Assembly (NCBI GenBank): GCA_037127255.1
Contig: JBANSL010000017.1
Coordinates: 45,889,745-45,953,744 of the forward strand
Length of the DNA: 64,000 bases
Reading direction: 5' to 3'
From: Persicaria tinctoria
Taxonomy: Eukaryota > Streptophyta > Magnoliopsida > Caryophyllales > Polygonaceae
Position numbers and translations under genes: made by a program. Positions 1 through 11,244 of this stretch are shown piece after piece (within the stretch, counting starts at the first letter, position 1; each line of letters opens with the position of its first letter). The notes below the pieces were generated by a model. The model was not told where the DNA came from. It was given only the letters and a program-made list of their open reading frames with translations, and did no database searches.

Positions 1-517
1 TTGTTAGGCATACCAATCAGACTTTAGCATATCAACCACTCAACATAGAATTAGTCAATGACAATTATAATGACCTCTTTCAAGGGAGATCGTGCTCATG
101 CTCAATATATAAAGCACATCAAGCTATCTAATGTCGCTCTTTGAGGAGCGATTGACCGGAGGGGCAAAAACCTCGCTATCCTACCTAACTCGCCACCCCA
201 ACCACCTTGGTGCAATCTCCTTGGAGTCTTTCGGACCCTCTGTAAAGAGCAAGCTAGTATTTTGCCTACTGTTCCCAACTACACCTAATAGGGGTGGTCT
301 AGCGCCTTTACTACCCACTCGTATCCCCGTCTAGTCGATTTTCCTCTTTTATTACAAGTCGAGTTCATTACTTAGTCCAATTTGGGTTAGGCATCTTAAG
401 TTCATTTTTCCCCTTTAAATCCTTTTTAAAAAGTCCTTGAAACTCGTGGGCAGTTTTCAAAACATACACTCAACCCTTGTGTACCTGAATTGAAAAACCT
501 TGCTCTGATACCAACTT
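1..517 (-). mobile_element. Internal leader of a long-LTR Ty3 retrotransposon, cut by window edge
   Basis: This stretch lies inside a minus-strand LTR element: the primer site at 502-513 and the LTR from 518 are on its right, so reverse-strand reading runs from LTR to primer site to this leader and out of the window. No domain-bearing frame is present; short frames such as 131-334 look like chance. The gag-pol body, if present, is outside the window. The lineage is probably Tekay/Del-like, judged only from the GGCCGTTACA LTR end, the initiator-Met primer site and LTR length, which is inference. Confidence 0.55.
502..513 (-). other. Primer-binding site, initiator-tRNA-Met type
   Basis: Read on the minus strand this is TGGTATCAGAGC, the classical complement of the 3' end of plant initiator tRNA-Met. 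It sits 4 bases from the LTR end ...GGCCGTTACA (518 onward on the plus strand), the normal PBS position. It fixes the element's orientation as minus. Confidence 0.85.
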
Positions 518-2030
518 TGTAACGGCCCGAATATACATATCCGAGTTATGTTTCGAAGGTTGGATACCTTTGTTCGGATCTTGCAATCCAAGTACGGGTG
601 GATGTTTCAAACCTCAAAAGACTATCCTTTTAAAGTGGGGATTCCGAACCCCAAAGAAATCGGAGGGCCGTTGGGTACCCTCAGCCTATCCTATAGACTA
701 AGTCGCGAAAATTCATTTAAGAGTAACTGCAAAAACGAAAAAGAAGGTACAACTCACCACGGTGAAGCCGGGTCAAAACCAAAAACATGGTAAATACGAG
801 TATCCAAATTGTCCAAGTTTATAAGTATGGAAGTCGGTCTTTCAGTCCAATTATCGCCAAAAGGGAACCCCGTCATATAGACATCGAGCACTCAAAATCT
901 GCAGAAAATACCTTTAAAAGAAGAACGGGGAAAAGAGTCAGATGGAGCCACGCATGCGGGACCGGAAGTCCTCGCTGAGGCCACATAGTATGTGCTATAC
1001 CTAATAAAGATGCTCTATTGTAGTACGAAAGTCAAACACACTAGCATGCTCCTAGTTATAATAATGTGCAGAAATACTGTAAAGGGCCAAAGACAATGCC
1101 AAATGGCATATCCCTCTCCTACCTCTACACCTCTTCTCGTTAGTACAGAGCCTGGCCAGTCGGTGCTATAACATAGCAATTTCTTCGTGGTGGTGCACAG
1201 GCCACGGAATAAACATCATCATAAAGTAACCAATCTTGCCCGATGGTGCTGGGCTATAGTAACATCATATTGACTCGATTGACTCAAGGCACCCAATGAG
1301 GCTGGGCTACCCTATGATCCTAGCAAAGACTCTAGGACTATCACAGATAACGACCATTCTATTTCAAACACACATAGTAACCACATGCTCAGTTCAATGC
1401 AATCCTAGCATGATACTACATGGCATGGTTTTATGCATATGCAACACCTAACATAAAATGCAACAACAGACATGAAAGTCCAACCTGAGTAAGCCCCCTA
1501 GGGAACTTATCTGAAGATGCAGAACAGCAGGATAATACAAGCAAGGGGCCAAATGCAAGTCCAAAGCAATCCAAAAGCAATACACACCTATTATCAAGCC
1601 ATTTACATAAGCCACCGGACCAACATTCATACACACGAAATCCAAGTTCTCAACATATTCAAAACCAATCGATAGTAAAACCATTTTCCAAAACCTTTCC
1701 GCGACGATCAACATCAACCGAAATCATTTACTTCCAATCAAACCCATTGATAAAATCGTACCAACCATATTTCCAACTTCCTTCTCAAAACCAACAACAT
1801 CAAAACAAGACCAAGAATCCTGACATGAAAAAAAGTTCAAGACTGTTTTAGCGATAGAATAAAACAGAAAATTCAGCAAGTGAACCAGAAATAGCTACAG
1901 AAAAAAAGCAAGAGAAGAGAGGGAGCAGCGAGGGAAGGAACATGGGTGCCCGGAAGCGAAGATGCAAGAGCGCGCGCGAGCGAGCGCTCGCTGATAGCGA
2001 GGCCGGGATGCGCAACTCCTGAGTTTCCTT
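518..2030 (-). repeat. Long terminal repeat, Tekay/Del-like Ty3 family (minus orientation)
   Basis: The LTR starts at TGTAACGGCC directly beside the primer site. The first 450 bases (to about 980) are closely similar to sequence near 48760-49250 (opposite orientation) and more distantly to 60990-61200 and 62174-62600, so this is a family with several copies here. The right boundary is uncertain: a GC-rich stretch with CGCGAGCGAGCG-type repeats at 1960-2000 is followed near 2030 by sequence of the next element's LTR. No credible gene lies inside. Confidence 0.6.
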
Positions 2031-2480
2031 CTTCTGCGACGACTGCTGTGTTTCTACGATGGTTTTTCGACGGCTCTGCAGGGTTTGTGTTTCTTGTGTT
2101 TGGACGTGTGTTGAAGGGTTGTGTTTGGATCTTTGAGTAACCAAAAACATAAGAGATTGCTAGAACTTTTGGATTGGGAGATTGAAGAAACCTTTTAATC
2201 CTAAAAAGGTTCCTCAATATAGTTTCCAATCCGAGTTTATTCAATGTATGAAAGTGTCTAAATAACAATGCTTTGCCAATTCTACCTTCTAAAGGATAGA
2301 GGCTTGGCTTAGATAAAAGATAGACAAATCCTAATAAGATAAATCAAACTTAACTAAAGATAGATGAATATTGCTTTGTGGGTATGGAATTTATCTAGAA
2401 AAAATATTTTCCTTTCCACTTAATTTCCTAATTACATAAAATAACAACTATATCTAACTTACTTAAATAAGGCCGGCTAC
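2030..2480 (-). repeat. Partial 3' LTR of a deleted Ty3 element
   Basis: From about 2065 this segment is nearly identical to 5945-6355, which is the partner LTR. The repeat ends near 2479 beside a purine-rich tract on the minus strand (TTTGAGAGG, the likely polypurine tract). The partner LTR is 723 bp, so the left part of this copy is either highly diverged or replaced by the neighbouring LTR; I could not align it with confidence. Confidence 0.6.
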
Positions 2481-2659
2481 CTCTCAAATCTACTCGACAT
2501 GGGCCTAATGGACTTGATACCACGTGTGTGTCGAGTGGATATGCATGTTTCGAGTCAAGGAGGGTGTTGTCGAGTCTTCATGAGCTCTGTGTGTGGACGC
2601 AAGCTCAATTCCGGTGTTGGTGGTCTAGTCTTGAGCAAAGTGATCCAAGACGACCTAAA

Positions 2660-3025
2660 TCATTGCTCCATAGTTCTTTGGTAACGAATGAGTAGTGCCT
2701 TGGTAGCATCTTGAATTTTTTTGCCCCTTGCACGAGTGATAGGACCATCAAAAGGCACCTTAATGTTGTCCTCAATGTCACCAGGAGTCATCGTCATCCT
2801 AGCAACATCACATAAAATTTTATCATGATAGGAACCAATAGAAATGGAAACTAAGCATTGTTTAATGACCATAATATCAGACCCATCATTAGTGATACCA
2901 TTCAAACCATAATGAGTAGCTCTAGGAGTAGTAGTCAAATGTAAGAAATCAACTACCTTTTCATTAATGAGGTTGCAACAACTTCCTCCATCGATGATGA
3001 CGTTCAATGTAGCCTCACGAACCAC
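2660..3025 (-). pseudogene. Retroviral-type protease fused to the extreme pol C-terminus (RT, RNase H, integrase deleted)
   Basis: The reverse-strand frame of 121 codons begins in an aspartic protease with the active-site context IDGGSCCN (residues 11-18), like that of the CRM-like pol at 15671. After the stretch ending CDVARMTM it jumps into the polyprotein tail, with the signature GPITRARGKKIQ that normally follows integrase. About 1000 codons of reverse transcriptase, RNase H and integrase are therefore missing. This cannot be an autonomous element; it is a deletion derivative. A decayed gag lies upstream on the same strand. Confidence 0.7.
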
Positions 3026-3049
3026 ACACTTGGTGTTGAAAATATTCTC

Positions 3050-4656
3050 CTTTTGATCAGCTTAGGAAGCCTCCTGAATGTGTTGGACTCGGCGGTTGAC
3101 AAGGAAGAGAGCGTCCTGAAAGTCCGACTGATCGATCTCCTCATTTTGATCCCTATATGTGTCCTCCTCCACTTCACTTGAAATTATGGGTTCCTCCAAA
3201 GTCTCCACCTCATAGTAGTGGTCTCCAAAGTCATTGAGAAGAACCTTCCGCTTCTGAGGACAATCACGAGAAACATGTCCAGAGCCATTACAAGTGAAGC
3301 AACGTACCTCTTTGGTACGATCTTTGGTAGGGGCATCAACTCTTCTAGTTTGGACTTCGAAACCCTATTTAGGTGAGTTGGGAACTCTCTTTTTCTGTAT
3401 AGAAGGGTTAGAAGAATTTCTGGATTGACTAGAAGAAGCAAAAGAAACAAACCTGCGACCTTGTGAAGATTGCTCGGTCCTTGCCCTCTGTTGTTGCTCT
3501 TGTAGAAGCTGCGCTTTTTGCGTTAAAGTATTAATATCCCTAATGCTGTGAATATACAAGGGATTGTGAATAGAAGTATTGAGACCAGCAAGAAATTGAG
3601 TACATAAACCACGTTCAGTAAGATAAATATTAGCCTGATGAGCGAGGCGTTCAAGCCCGTCTCTGTATTTCATAGGGGGGCGAGGTCCCTGTCGAAGTTG
3701 AGCCAAACGTAGCCTCATCGTCTTTGTGTACTCCTCAGGCACATGTCTCCTTTTCATCAAATAGCGCAGTTGAGGCCATGTTTCAACATGTTGCTTACCT
3801 TGACAACGACGGATTTCAAGAGTGCGAAACCACCAAGAGCGAGCCATACCTGTCAAGTGTAAAGTAACAACCTCCAACCTTTCTGTTTCATTATAAAAAA
3901 GATGATCAAGGACATAAGTAGTATGATCCTCCCAAGCAAGATATGCCTCAGGATCATTAACACCATCAAAAGTATCTAACTTTACCTTTACATCTCGCAG
4001 TTGAATAACATGTGCATTATTAAGAATAGGACGACCAAAATTGGGATTAGGTAAATCATCAAGGTTAGGATCTACCTCGTGGTAAGCGTCCTTCAGATGA
4101 GGCATGCCATTCAAATCGGAATTGTCACGGCTATCCTCCCAATTACCTTTAACAAACAACGGATTAGAATGGTGACTATGTTGTTGCCGTTGTTGTTGGT
4201 GTCGAGGCGGTGTCTCCTCCTTATGGTGTTTTTTTTCCATTAAAAGAGGATAACGGATCATCATCATTCTCTCCTAGTAAAGGGTTAGGTGGAGCAGATT
4301 TAAGTTTAAAGTATAATTGACCAGAAAGGGGTGTCTTACCGCTAGGAGGCGTAGAACTAGAAGCCTCATTCCTCTTATTTTCTTCAAGGATTCGCTTAAC
4401 TTCATTCACGATGTGGGAGGTAACCTAAGCACGTTGCTCAGCCAAAGCGTTCATCCCAACGAGCTTCGTGCGCATCGAGGCTTGCCTCCACCTGATCTAG
4501 GGCGGCCTTTGTAGCAACCGAGGCTGTTGCGGCGGCTTGAATGGGGAAGGTCATTTGGCTATCAGTAATGACGCCATGGGGGATAGGGGAAAAAGGGTTC
4601 TCTTTGTCGTCAGACATGTTCCTACAAATCAAAATAGAAACAAGTAAAAGGAGCAA
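3050..4656 (-). pseudogene. Decayed gag of a CRM-like Ty3 element
   Basis: The largest open piece (3365-4267) carries a retrotransposon gag core: a motif like KLDTFDGVNDPEAYLAWED, a WW-containing segment (GMARSWWFRTLE) and a Q/R-rich C-terminus. Upstream pieces at 4221-4409 and 4438-4656 give the N-terminus, with a likely start near 4617 (MSDDKENPF). Reading requires at least two frame changes. A CCHC-like knuckle is only hinted at near 3280-3300. Gag would package element RNA in cytoplasmic particles. The product is probably non-functional, though the DNA may still be transcribed from the LTR at 5633. Confidence 0.65.
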
Positions 4657-4659
4657 AGA

Positions 4660-5620
4660 CCAGAAACCAAGTACTGCAAGCCCTTTTGATTCTAAGAGTG
4701 ATTAGGCTTTAGAAATCAAGCATGCGACAAAACAAGACACCCTATTCAAGCAACTTTCCTTGGACACAGAATTATGCAATATTGATGGTAGCAAGATATG
4801 ATCAAATTGCAAAATTAAATCAGCCACAATTCAGATAACAAGGATAACATGTAAGAACAAGTAGCTAATGTGTAAGGAATAAAGATTAAAATGTGATGCA
4901 ATAAAAAGCAGTAAAGGGGAATATAATCAATGCAATCACAAGGGAAATCAAGTGCATACACTTTATCAACTATTATTTGACGGTTGCAACACGGTTCGGA
5001 GAAAGATGGGTGTGACCAAGGCTCCTGTGTCGGCACAACACAAAATCACACAATAGGGGTTCTTTGAGATGCTTCAAACCAATTAGATCATCAATTGAAG
5101 TAGCTAATGAAAAGAAATAACAAGATGCAAGAGTTACTAACTCAAACAAATGGTAAAGATGAATGTTTTTTTTTTTCTTTTTTTTTTGTATTCGTTTTTT
5201 TTTAACAAGCTACTGTCGCTGTAAAGGCTACTGGATTAGCGATAGAAAAAAACAAAAATAAACTACGCTATGATGATATAAAAGTAAGCAAAATTAAAGG
5301 AAAAAGGGAAATAAGCTAACAATATGGAAAAAGTAGGGTTCTTTAGTGGTGCAAGTTCATGACAAGACTAATCTAAGAATCACATTCTTGGGCAAGATAT
5401 GTAGCAACATTGAATAAAAATCAAAACTTGCAAACCAAAGACTCAATATCTTCCAAATTGTAGATCCAAATAAGAAAATTACCCAAATAAAAGTGCCAAT
5501 TTTAGGGATGAATAACAAAGATATAAAATTTATGCAACGACTATGGTGAAAAATTAGGCACAAAAATGATCACTTAAAATAATGAATTAAGAGAGTAAAG
5601 AACTTGCATACACATGAGAA
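4660..5620. other. Non-coding leader of the deleted Ty3 element
   Basis: AT-rich sequence between the gag start and the primer site, with T-rich runs at 5167-5200. Short frames on both strands lack recognisable domains. Its position matches the untranslated leader of the minus-strand element. Confidence 0.5.
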
Positions 5621-5630
5621 TCTGATACCA
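5621..5630 (-). other. Primer-binding site, initiator-tRNA-Met type
   Basis: Minus-strand TGGTATCAGA, two bases from the LTR end (LTR begins TGATATAG on the plus strand at 5633). It marks the 5' end of the minus-strand element covering roughly 2030-6355. Confidence 0.8.
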
Positions 5631-5632
5631 CT

Positions 5633-6355
5633 TGATATAGTTGCTATTCCCCATCCTTTGCCTGTGGGCTCGGAATCAAGAACAACGATTTGAGTTTGTC
5701 CCGATCTTGCAATTATCTTTGATATTCTTGATGCTTAACATGAATTACAATAAAGGACTTGAATTAACAAATCCGACAGAAAATAATACTTGGGATAAAT
5801 CACCCAAAACAACATTGCAATGGCGACAGAAAAGCAGCAGCAGCGACGAACATTAGGCATAAGCGATAATGAGTAAACAGTGTCGGGGCGGCGACGGATC
5901 TGGATGAACAGCAACAGTCCTCCTTCTTCTCTACAGGGTTTCAGCGACGGTTCTGCAGGGTTTGTGTTTCTTGTGTTTGGACGTGTATTGAAGGGTTGTG
6001 TTTGGATCTTTGAGTAACCAAGAACATAAGAGATTGCTAGAACTTTTGGATTGAGAGATTGAAGAAACCTTTTAATCCTAAAAAGGTTCCTCAATATAAT
6101 TGCCAATATGAGTTTATTCAATGTATGAAAGTGTTTAAGTAATAATGCTTTGCCAATTCTACCTTGCAAAGAATAGAGGTTTGACTTAGATAAAAGATAG
6201 ACAAATCCTAATAAGATAAATCAAACCTAACTAAAGATGGATGAATATTGCTTGGTGGTTAAGGAATTTATCTAAAAGAGATATTTTCCTTTCCACTTAA
6301 TTTCCTAATTACATAAAATAACAAATATATCTAACTTAATTAATAAGGGCAACCA
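5633..6355 (-). repeat. 5' LTR (723 bp) of the deleted CRM-like element
   Basis: Bounded by TG at 5633 and CA at 6355 on the plus strand, with the primer site on the left. On the right, minus-strand AGAGAGG resembles a polypurine tract, and beyond it lies a second pol tail (6431-6673). So this LTR also reads as the 3' LTR of a further, mostly lost, minus-strand copy. The 5945-6355 part matches 2065-2480. Confidence 0.7.
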
Positions 6356-6430
6356 CCTCTCTAATCTACTCAACATGGGCCTAATGGACTCGATACCATG
6401 TGTGTGTCGAGTGGATATGCATGTGTCGAG

Positions 6431-6673
6431 TCAAGGAGGGTGTTGTCGAGTCTTCATGAGCTCCATGTGTGGACGCAAGCTCAATTCTAGTGCTGGTGGT
6501 CTAGTCTTGAGCAAAGTGATCCAAGGTAGCCTGAATCCTTGCTCCATAGTTCCTTGGTAACGAATGAGTAGTGCCTTGTTAGCATCTTGAATCTTCTTGC
6601 TCCTTGAACGAGTGGTAGGACCATCAAATGACACCTTCATGTTGTCCTCAATGTCATCAGAAGTCATTGCGAT
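6431..6673 (-). pseudogene. Second copy of the pol C-terminal tail
   Basis: Reverse-strand sequence contains GPTTRSRSKKIQDANKALL, the same tail as at 2660-2795, next to the same flanking DNA. Similarity stops abruptly near 6673, where a plus-strand family A LTR begins. This is the truncated end of a second element in the same orientation sharing the 5633-6355 LTR. Confidence 0.6.
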
Positions 6674-7211
6674 TTGTGATGCATCAATTAATATTGATTT
6701 ATATGAGATAAGGGTTAGGAGATTTGCAACCTTTTGACTTCCTAATTGCATTGAGATTGAATATTGATAATTGGCCATTTGCTTTGGTAAGTAATGTTGT
6801 TCTATGTCGTATTTCATAGAATATAAGTGATTGATGATTCGTTGTGGATTGTTAATATATATATTAAAACTAAGTCGGAATATCCGTTGATGTTAATTGG
6901 TTTGCATTGATTGAGAATAACAATGAAATCATGCCAAGGATTATGAACCCCAACATTTGTCAAGAATTGTAGGTGTAGGATTGTCCCTATATTATTATTA
7001 CTCTTCAATCATTGCTACTTTTGTTTATTTATTTGCTTTCATTTCTATAACTTTATTGTCTTTTCCTCTAAATCATCATCAAAACCACGAATAACTCTTC
7101 TCTGTGGGATCGATTCCTACTTGTATGTTATACTAATCTTTTGTGTAGCGTGAGTTAGGATATTAATTGCATTTGGGACCAGGAACAATGACACCACCAT
7201 CCTGCATGTCA
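6674..7211 (+). repeat. 3' part of a family A (Athila-like) LTR
   Basis: Closely matches 37700-38188, and from about 6960 also 35915-36178, ending in the shared GGGACCAGGAACA region. It is followed after about 10 bases by a tRNA-type primer site, so it is the U5 end of a 5' LTR. The 5' half is missing: the boundary with the neighbouring pol tail at 6673 is abrupt. Confidence 0.65.
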
Positions 7212-7220
7212 CCAAAATCT

Positions 7221-7238
7221 TGGCGCTATTGCCGAAGA
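7221..7238 (+). other. Primer-binding site, degenerate tRNA-Asp type
   Basis: TGGCGCTATTGCCGAAGA differs at a few bases from the primer site of families B and C (TGGCGCCGTTGCCGGGGA at 26070-26088 on the minus strand). Its position just after the LTR end supports the call. Confidence 0.65.
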
Positions 7239-7319
7239 AGTCTAGTATTCATGTTCTTTTTTTTTTGATTTTTTTAGGCCTGACCTACTCTTTATGGTTC
7301 AGACTTGTGCTACTAATTC

Positions 7320-9960
7320 ATCGCCTTTGTCTATTGATTAAGAGATTGAAAGATCTCTATCTAGGTTGAAAAGAAGACTTGATTTTAATCCGGAAGAGGA
7401 GATAGATGAAAACAACAACAATGACGGTAACATAGAAACTGATGTACCGCCAAAGAGGACCCTGAGAAGCTTAAAGGAGCCCAATCTGAATTCACAACCA
7501 CTTGCGATCAGGCTTCTTGCTCTGCCCGAGGGTTCAAGATTTGAATACAAGTTCAATTGATCAAATATTTTTCCTAGTTTTCATGGAAAGGCTAGAGAGG
7601 AACCAAACAAACATCTCACAGAGCTTGCAAGTGTCTGCGACAGACTGAGACCTCAAGGCTTGATTGAGGGCCAGTTGATGCTTAGAGTGTTTCCTTTTAC
7701 TCTAAAGGATGCAACAAGTGATTGACTATATTATCTCCCCCCAGAAAACCTTACAACTTCGGTTGGATTGAAGAAAGCTTTCCTTCAGAAGTGCTTTTGG
7801 TGACCGAGAAGGTAGAGTGTCGTAGGCTTTACCTCATCCCAAAAGTAATTATGATAAACTGAACCTATTATTTCGTAGAAGTGGTAAATCCAAATTTCGA
7901 TCCACATGGAGAATACATTGCCTGTCTACTCAAATTGCTAACAAAAGGAATGAGACCAAAGTGTAATTGGATGAAAAGGCAACTGAATAAGGTGAAAGTA
8001 GTAATGGTGAATTTGTGGTGATTAATAATGATGAGATAGTTTCCCTTGCAATTCATCAACAATAGTTAGGTTATTGATCATTGACTTTATTCTACTTATT
8101 CTTATTTGATTCATCTAACATTGAATTACTCTAAAGCTTTAGCAATTAAACAATACCAATAACATAAATAATCAAAGATGGAGGCGCAACTCCCTAGCCC
8201 TAATCGATGCAATTGATAAAGCACAATTGTCAATATTTCCTACACACCCAATTGATACTTTCACGGTATGGATTGGCTATGTTTGCTACTTAGATTAAAT
8301 AAAATTGCAAGAGAAAATCAAACCTTAGCAGGAGAGCAAATTCTGTCTAGGAGGCCAATCAAGAGGGAATATATGCAATTAATCAATTAGAGAACAAAGA
8401 TATTGAATAAATCTAACACATAATAGATAGAAATCAACTCTCACAAATCATATAATCATGTTTCTGAATCACAGGCGAAACAAAAGAGGTTTAGTTACTC
8501 ATAGAGGTTCTTCCTCTCATTATCTCCATTAGTTTCTCTCAAATTAGGTCTGAATGAATGAAAAATTGTTTTTTTCAAAAGTCGGCCAAAATAAAATAAC
8601 CTAAAACATAACAATTTGTCCAAAGATAGATTTCGGAAGATCCCATGTCCGTACTGACAGGCGAGTGCCGGTATTTAAGCGGCGGGCACCGCATCATCAA
8701 CGGCAATATCCTTCGGCTACTTGCTTCTGATTCTGTGCTCAGCTCCTCCTTGAGTCTCTTCTTTCCTTTGTAATGCTTCCCACACGTTTCTAGTTCCTCA
8801 TGCTCATATTTAGCAAAGCCATAATTGCATCCTCACAAGTATCGGAACATAAATATGCGAATAAGCACGAAAAGTACGTCGATTCCACACTTGAAAAATA
8901 AAATACTAATAATGTGAATTACTCAATAATCATGAAATATACTCACCTAAATGCAATAACAACTACCTATAATACCTATCTAAAATATGCATTATCAAAC
9001 TCCCCCACACTTAAGCTTCACTAGTCCTGGAGCGAATAATAAAAAGCAACATATACCTACGAGTTCATCGTTCATGCAATAGCCTCACAAAACAATTCAA
9101 ATATCAACTTTCAAGGAGCACATGATCAAGTGAATAAACATCGTAGCATGTATTTAATGATCAAATAATCAAAGTAGAAATCATCCAACCTCACAAAAGG
9201 ATATGTGTATCTCTATGAAGGTTTGCTTGATCATGAGTGCAATGTTATCAATGCTACAAGTGGATGGGATGTCTTAGACAAAACCCCTGAGGAAGCTATG
9301 CAAATTTTTGAAGACTTAGCTAATGCTTCACAACAATTTGGGACACACCAAGGTGTAAGAGAAGTTCACAGGTTGGATAACTCTGGAGACAAACACTTAC
9401 ATGATCTTGATAAGCTTGCTGAAATAGTTAAGAACATGGCTATGCAAATGAGTCAGACACAAAAGTCTAGACCATGCGGAGTCTGCGGAGATCTAAATCA
9501 TCCTATTGACAAATGCTCACTGATTCAAGGAGTGTTGATGTCAACGCATTTGATTATGTACCTCGCCGAAACTTTGATAAGAATTTCTACAATTCAAATT
9601 ATAATTCCAATTATCAAAGTGGTTTTAATGGAAGGAATCAGCAGAAACAAGAACCTTATCAAGGAAGGGGTCAATTTGAGAATCGTCGAAGAAATTCTCC
9701 CCAAGAGGATATAGAAGAAACTTTGAGGTTGTTGTTGGAAACGATGAATGTCTAAGAAACGTTATTGAGTCAAATAGCCAAAAAGATTGGAGAACTTAAG
9801 GCTAAGGATTCAGGCAAGCTACCTTTGCAAGTGGTAGTTAATCCAAAAGAGAATGTTAGTGCCATGATCCTTAAAGGAAAAGAAGTCAAAATTCCCACCA
9901 AAATCTTGGAAGAAAAGCCTAAAGAAGTCATAGACGTGGAGGAATAAGAAAAAGCAACTC
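7320..9960 (+). pseudogene. Family A Athila-like gag, interrupted by a minus-strand LTR
   Basis: The first part (about 7366-7800) encodes an N-terminal gag region with LRSLKEPNLNSQPLAIRLLA, shared with the copy at 41366. Reading stops at 7560 and resumes past the stop as recognisable gag up to 7797. Positions 7801 to about 9200 are a foreign LTR fragment. Gag resumes at about 9205 with LYEGLLDHECNVINAT, and a CCHC knuckle CGVCGDLNHPIDKC is encoded near 9477-9518. Codons between FLQK and LYEG that are present in the second copy are gone. A frame change occurs near 9513. Pseudogene. Confidence 0.7.
7801..8997 (-). repeat. Family A-type LTR in minus orientation inserted in gag
   Basis: Minus-strand sequence starts TGATAATGCATATTTTAG at 8997, as the LTR at 36939 does, and ends CTCGGTCA at 7801. 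Just right of 8997 is the minus-strand tract AAGTGTGGGGGAG, a polypurine tract, so this is a 3' LTR. About 200 bases of internal sequence follow (to about 9200). The other LTR and the rest of the element are absent. It contains a 21 bp-spaced motif pair at 8660 and 8681. Confidence 0.65.
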
Positions 9961-9979
9961 GGATTTTATAACACCACCA

Positions 9980-10018
9980 ACCGGCGCACGCCCCACTGGG
10001 AACCGGCGCCCGCCGCTC
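9980..10018. repeat. Paired GGCG-NN-CGCC palindromes between gag and protease
   Basis: GGCGCACGCC at 9983 and GGCGCCCGCC at 10005 are imperfect inverted repeats with a two-base spacer, start to start 22 bp. Related pairs occur at 8660/8681, 11371/11392, 11883/11903, 37226/37247, 44426/44447 and 49957/49978. Confidence 0.7.
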
Positions 10019-10411
10019 ACTACAGAAGCTAAACTGAATGTTGGTTCCGACTGTAATGCAAAGCGAATGCCAGATGAGTGGTATTTTGAGGCTTACAAGC
10101 CTAAACAACTATTTCCATAAGCTTTGAGACCAGATAGAAAGTGGGAAATTGAGCAAATCTTATATAATACATTCACGCATTGTGAGGTAAATATTCCACT
10201 CTTAAATTTAATTAAATATGTGTCTCGCTATGCTAAATTTTTGAAGGCATTATGCACCATAAAGAGAAGACAAAGGATGAAGAGGAAAGAAAAGGTAAGT
10301 TTGAATGAAAACGTCTTTGCTGTTTTGCAAAAGAGATCGCCTAAAAAGTGTGGAGACCTAGGTATGTGTACAATTCCATGTGCAATTGGAAATACTAAAG
10401 TCAAATAGGCT

Positions 10412-10744
10412 ATGATGGATTTAGGAGCTTCAATTAATGGTATGTCGTATAACTTGTACATGTTTTTAGGTCTGAAGGCTTTGACAAAGACAAGTGTTAC
10501 AATGCAACTTGCTATTCGATCTCAGATCAAACCTAGAGACGTTGTTGAGGATGTCTTGGGTATGGTTGATGATTTGATATTTCCTACTGATTTCTTTGTG
10601 TTAGATATGGAACAGGGAACCCCTAAGACACCAATTATCTTAGGAAGACCATTCCTAAGAAATGCAAAGATAAAGATTGAGTGTTGTGAAGGTTCATTAA
10701 CCATGAAGTTTGATGGTAGAAAGATAGAGTTTTATTTTTTTTAA
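10412..10744 (+). pseudogene. Family A aspartic protease
   Basis: Contains DLGASINGMSYNLY, equivalent to the DLGAS active-site segment of plant Ty3 proteases, and IILGRPFLRNAKIKI near the C-terminus (the conserved ILGRPF). It is preceded by a gag-pol linker at 10124-10408 in another frame, with a stop codon between. Downstream the frame is lost in a T-run (10733-10742). No reverse transcriptase follows, unlike autonomous Athila elements. Probably inactive. Confidence 0.7.
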
Positions 10745-11240
10745 TCCTGTTGAACCATCTATTGAAAATTCTTTGCAAATGCCTAATGCTAACAATGTTG
10801 ATTGCAACAATGAGCTTCGGGATTTGTTAGAAATTCCCAAAGAGAAAAGTTTATTCAATGTTGAATCTTCTAACAATGTGCAATCTTCTTCAGGGAAAGA
10901 AGAGCTCAAGATATAGATTGAAAGTGTGCTCAGTCCACACATACCTATTCTTCTACCCTATGAAAAGCTATTCCCAAATAGTGTGGAGGTATTTGCAATT
11001 TCAGGACAACCTCCGGGAGGAATTCAAATTTAAGAGAAGAAATTAATGGATGAAATGGATGAATGCTTGGACAGAGCGTTACACCTTTCAAGGTTATTCG
11101 CTTGTCAAGAAAAGGACAAGTATAGAGGACCCTGGTGGAGTTACTTGATGCCAAGAAGAGCAACACGTCGAGCCAAAGACGTGAAACAAAGACACTTATT
11201 GGGAAGCAACCCAAGGTAAGTAGGTAGTTTTCTTTAATTT
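10745..11240 (+). pseudogene. Family A linker joined to the extreme pol end
   Basis: Broken frames encode LLEIPKEK and LSPHIPILLPYEK-like segments, then a tail rich in R/K (motif RRAKDVKQRHLLGSNPR) typical of the end of Athila-like polyproteins. Reverse transcriptase, RNase H and the integrase core are absent. The copy at 43195-43770 has the same junction, so the deletion predates both insertions. Confidence 0.6.
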
Positions 11241-11244
11241 TGGC

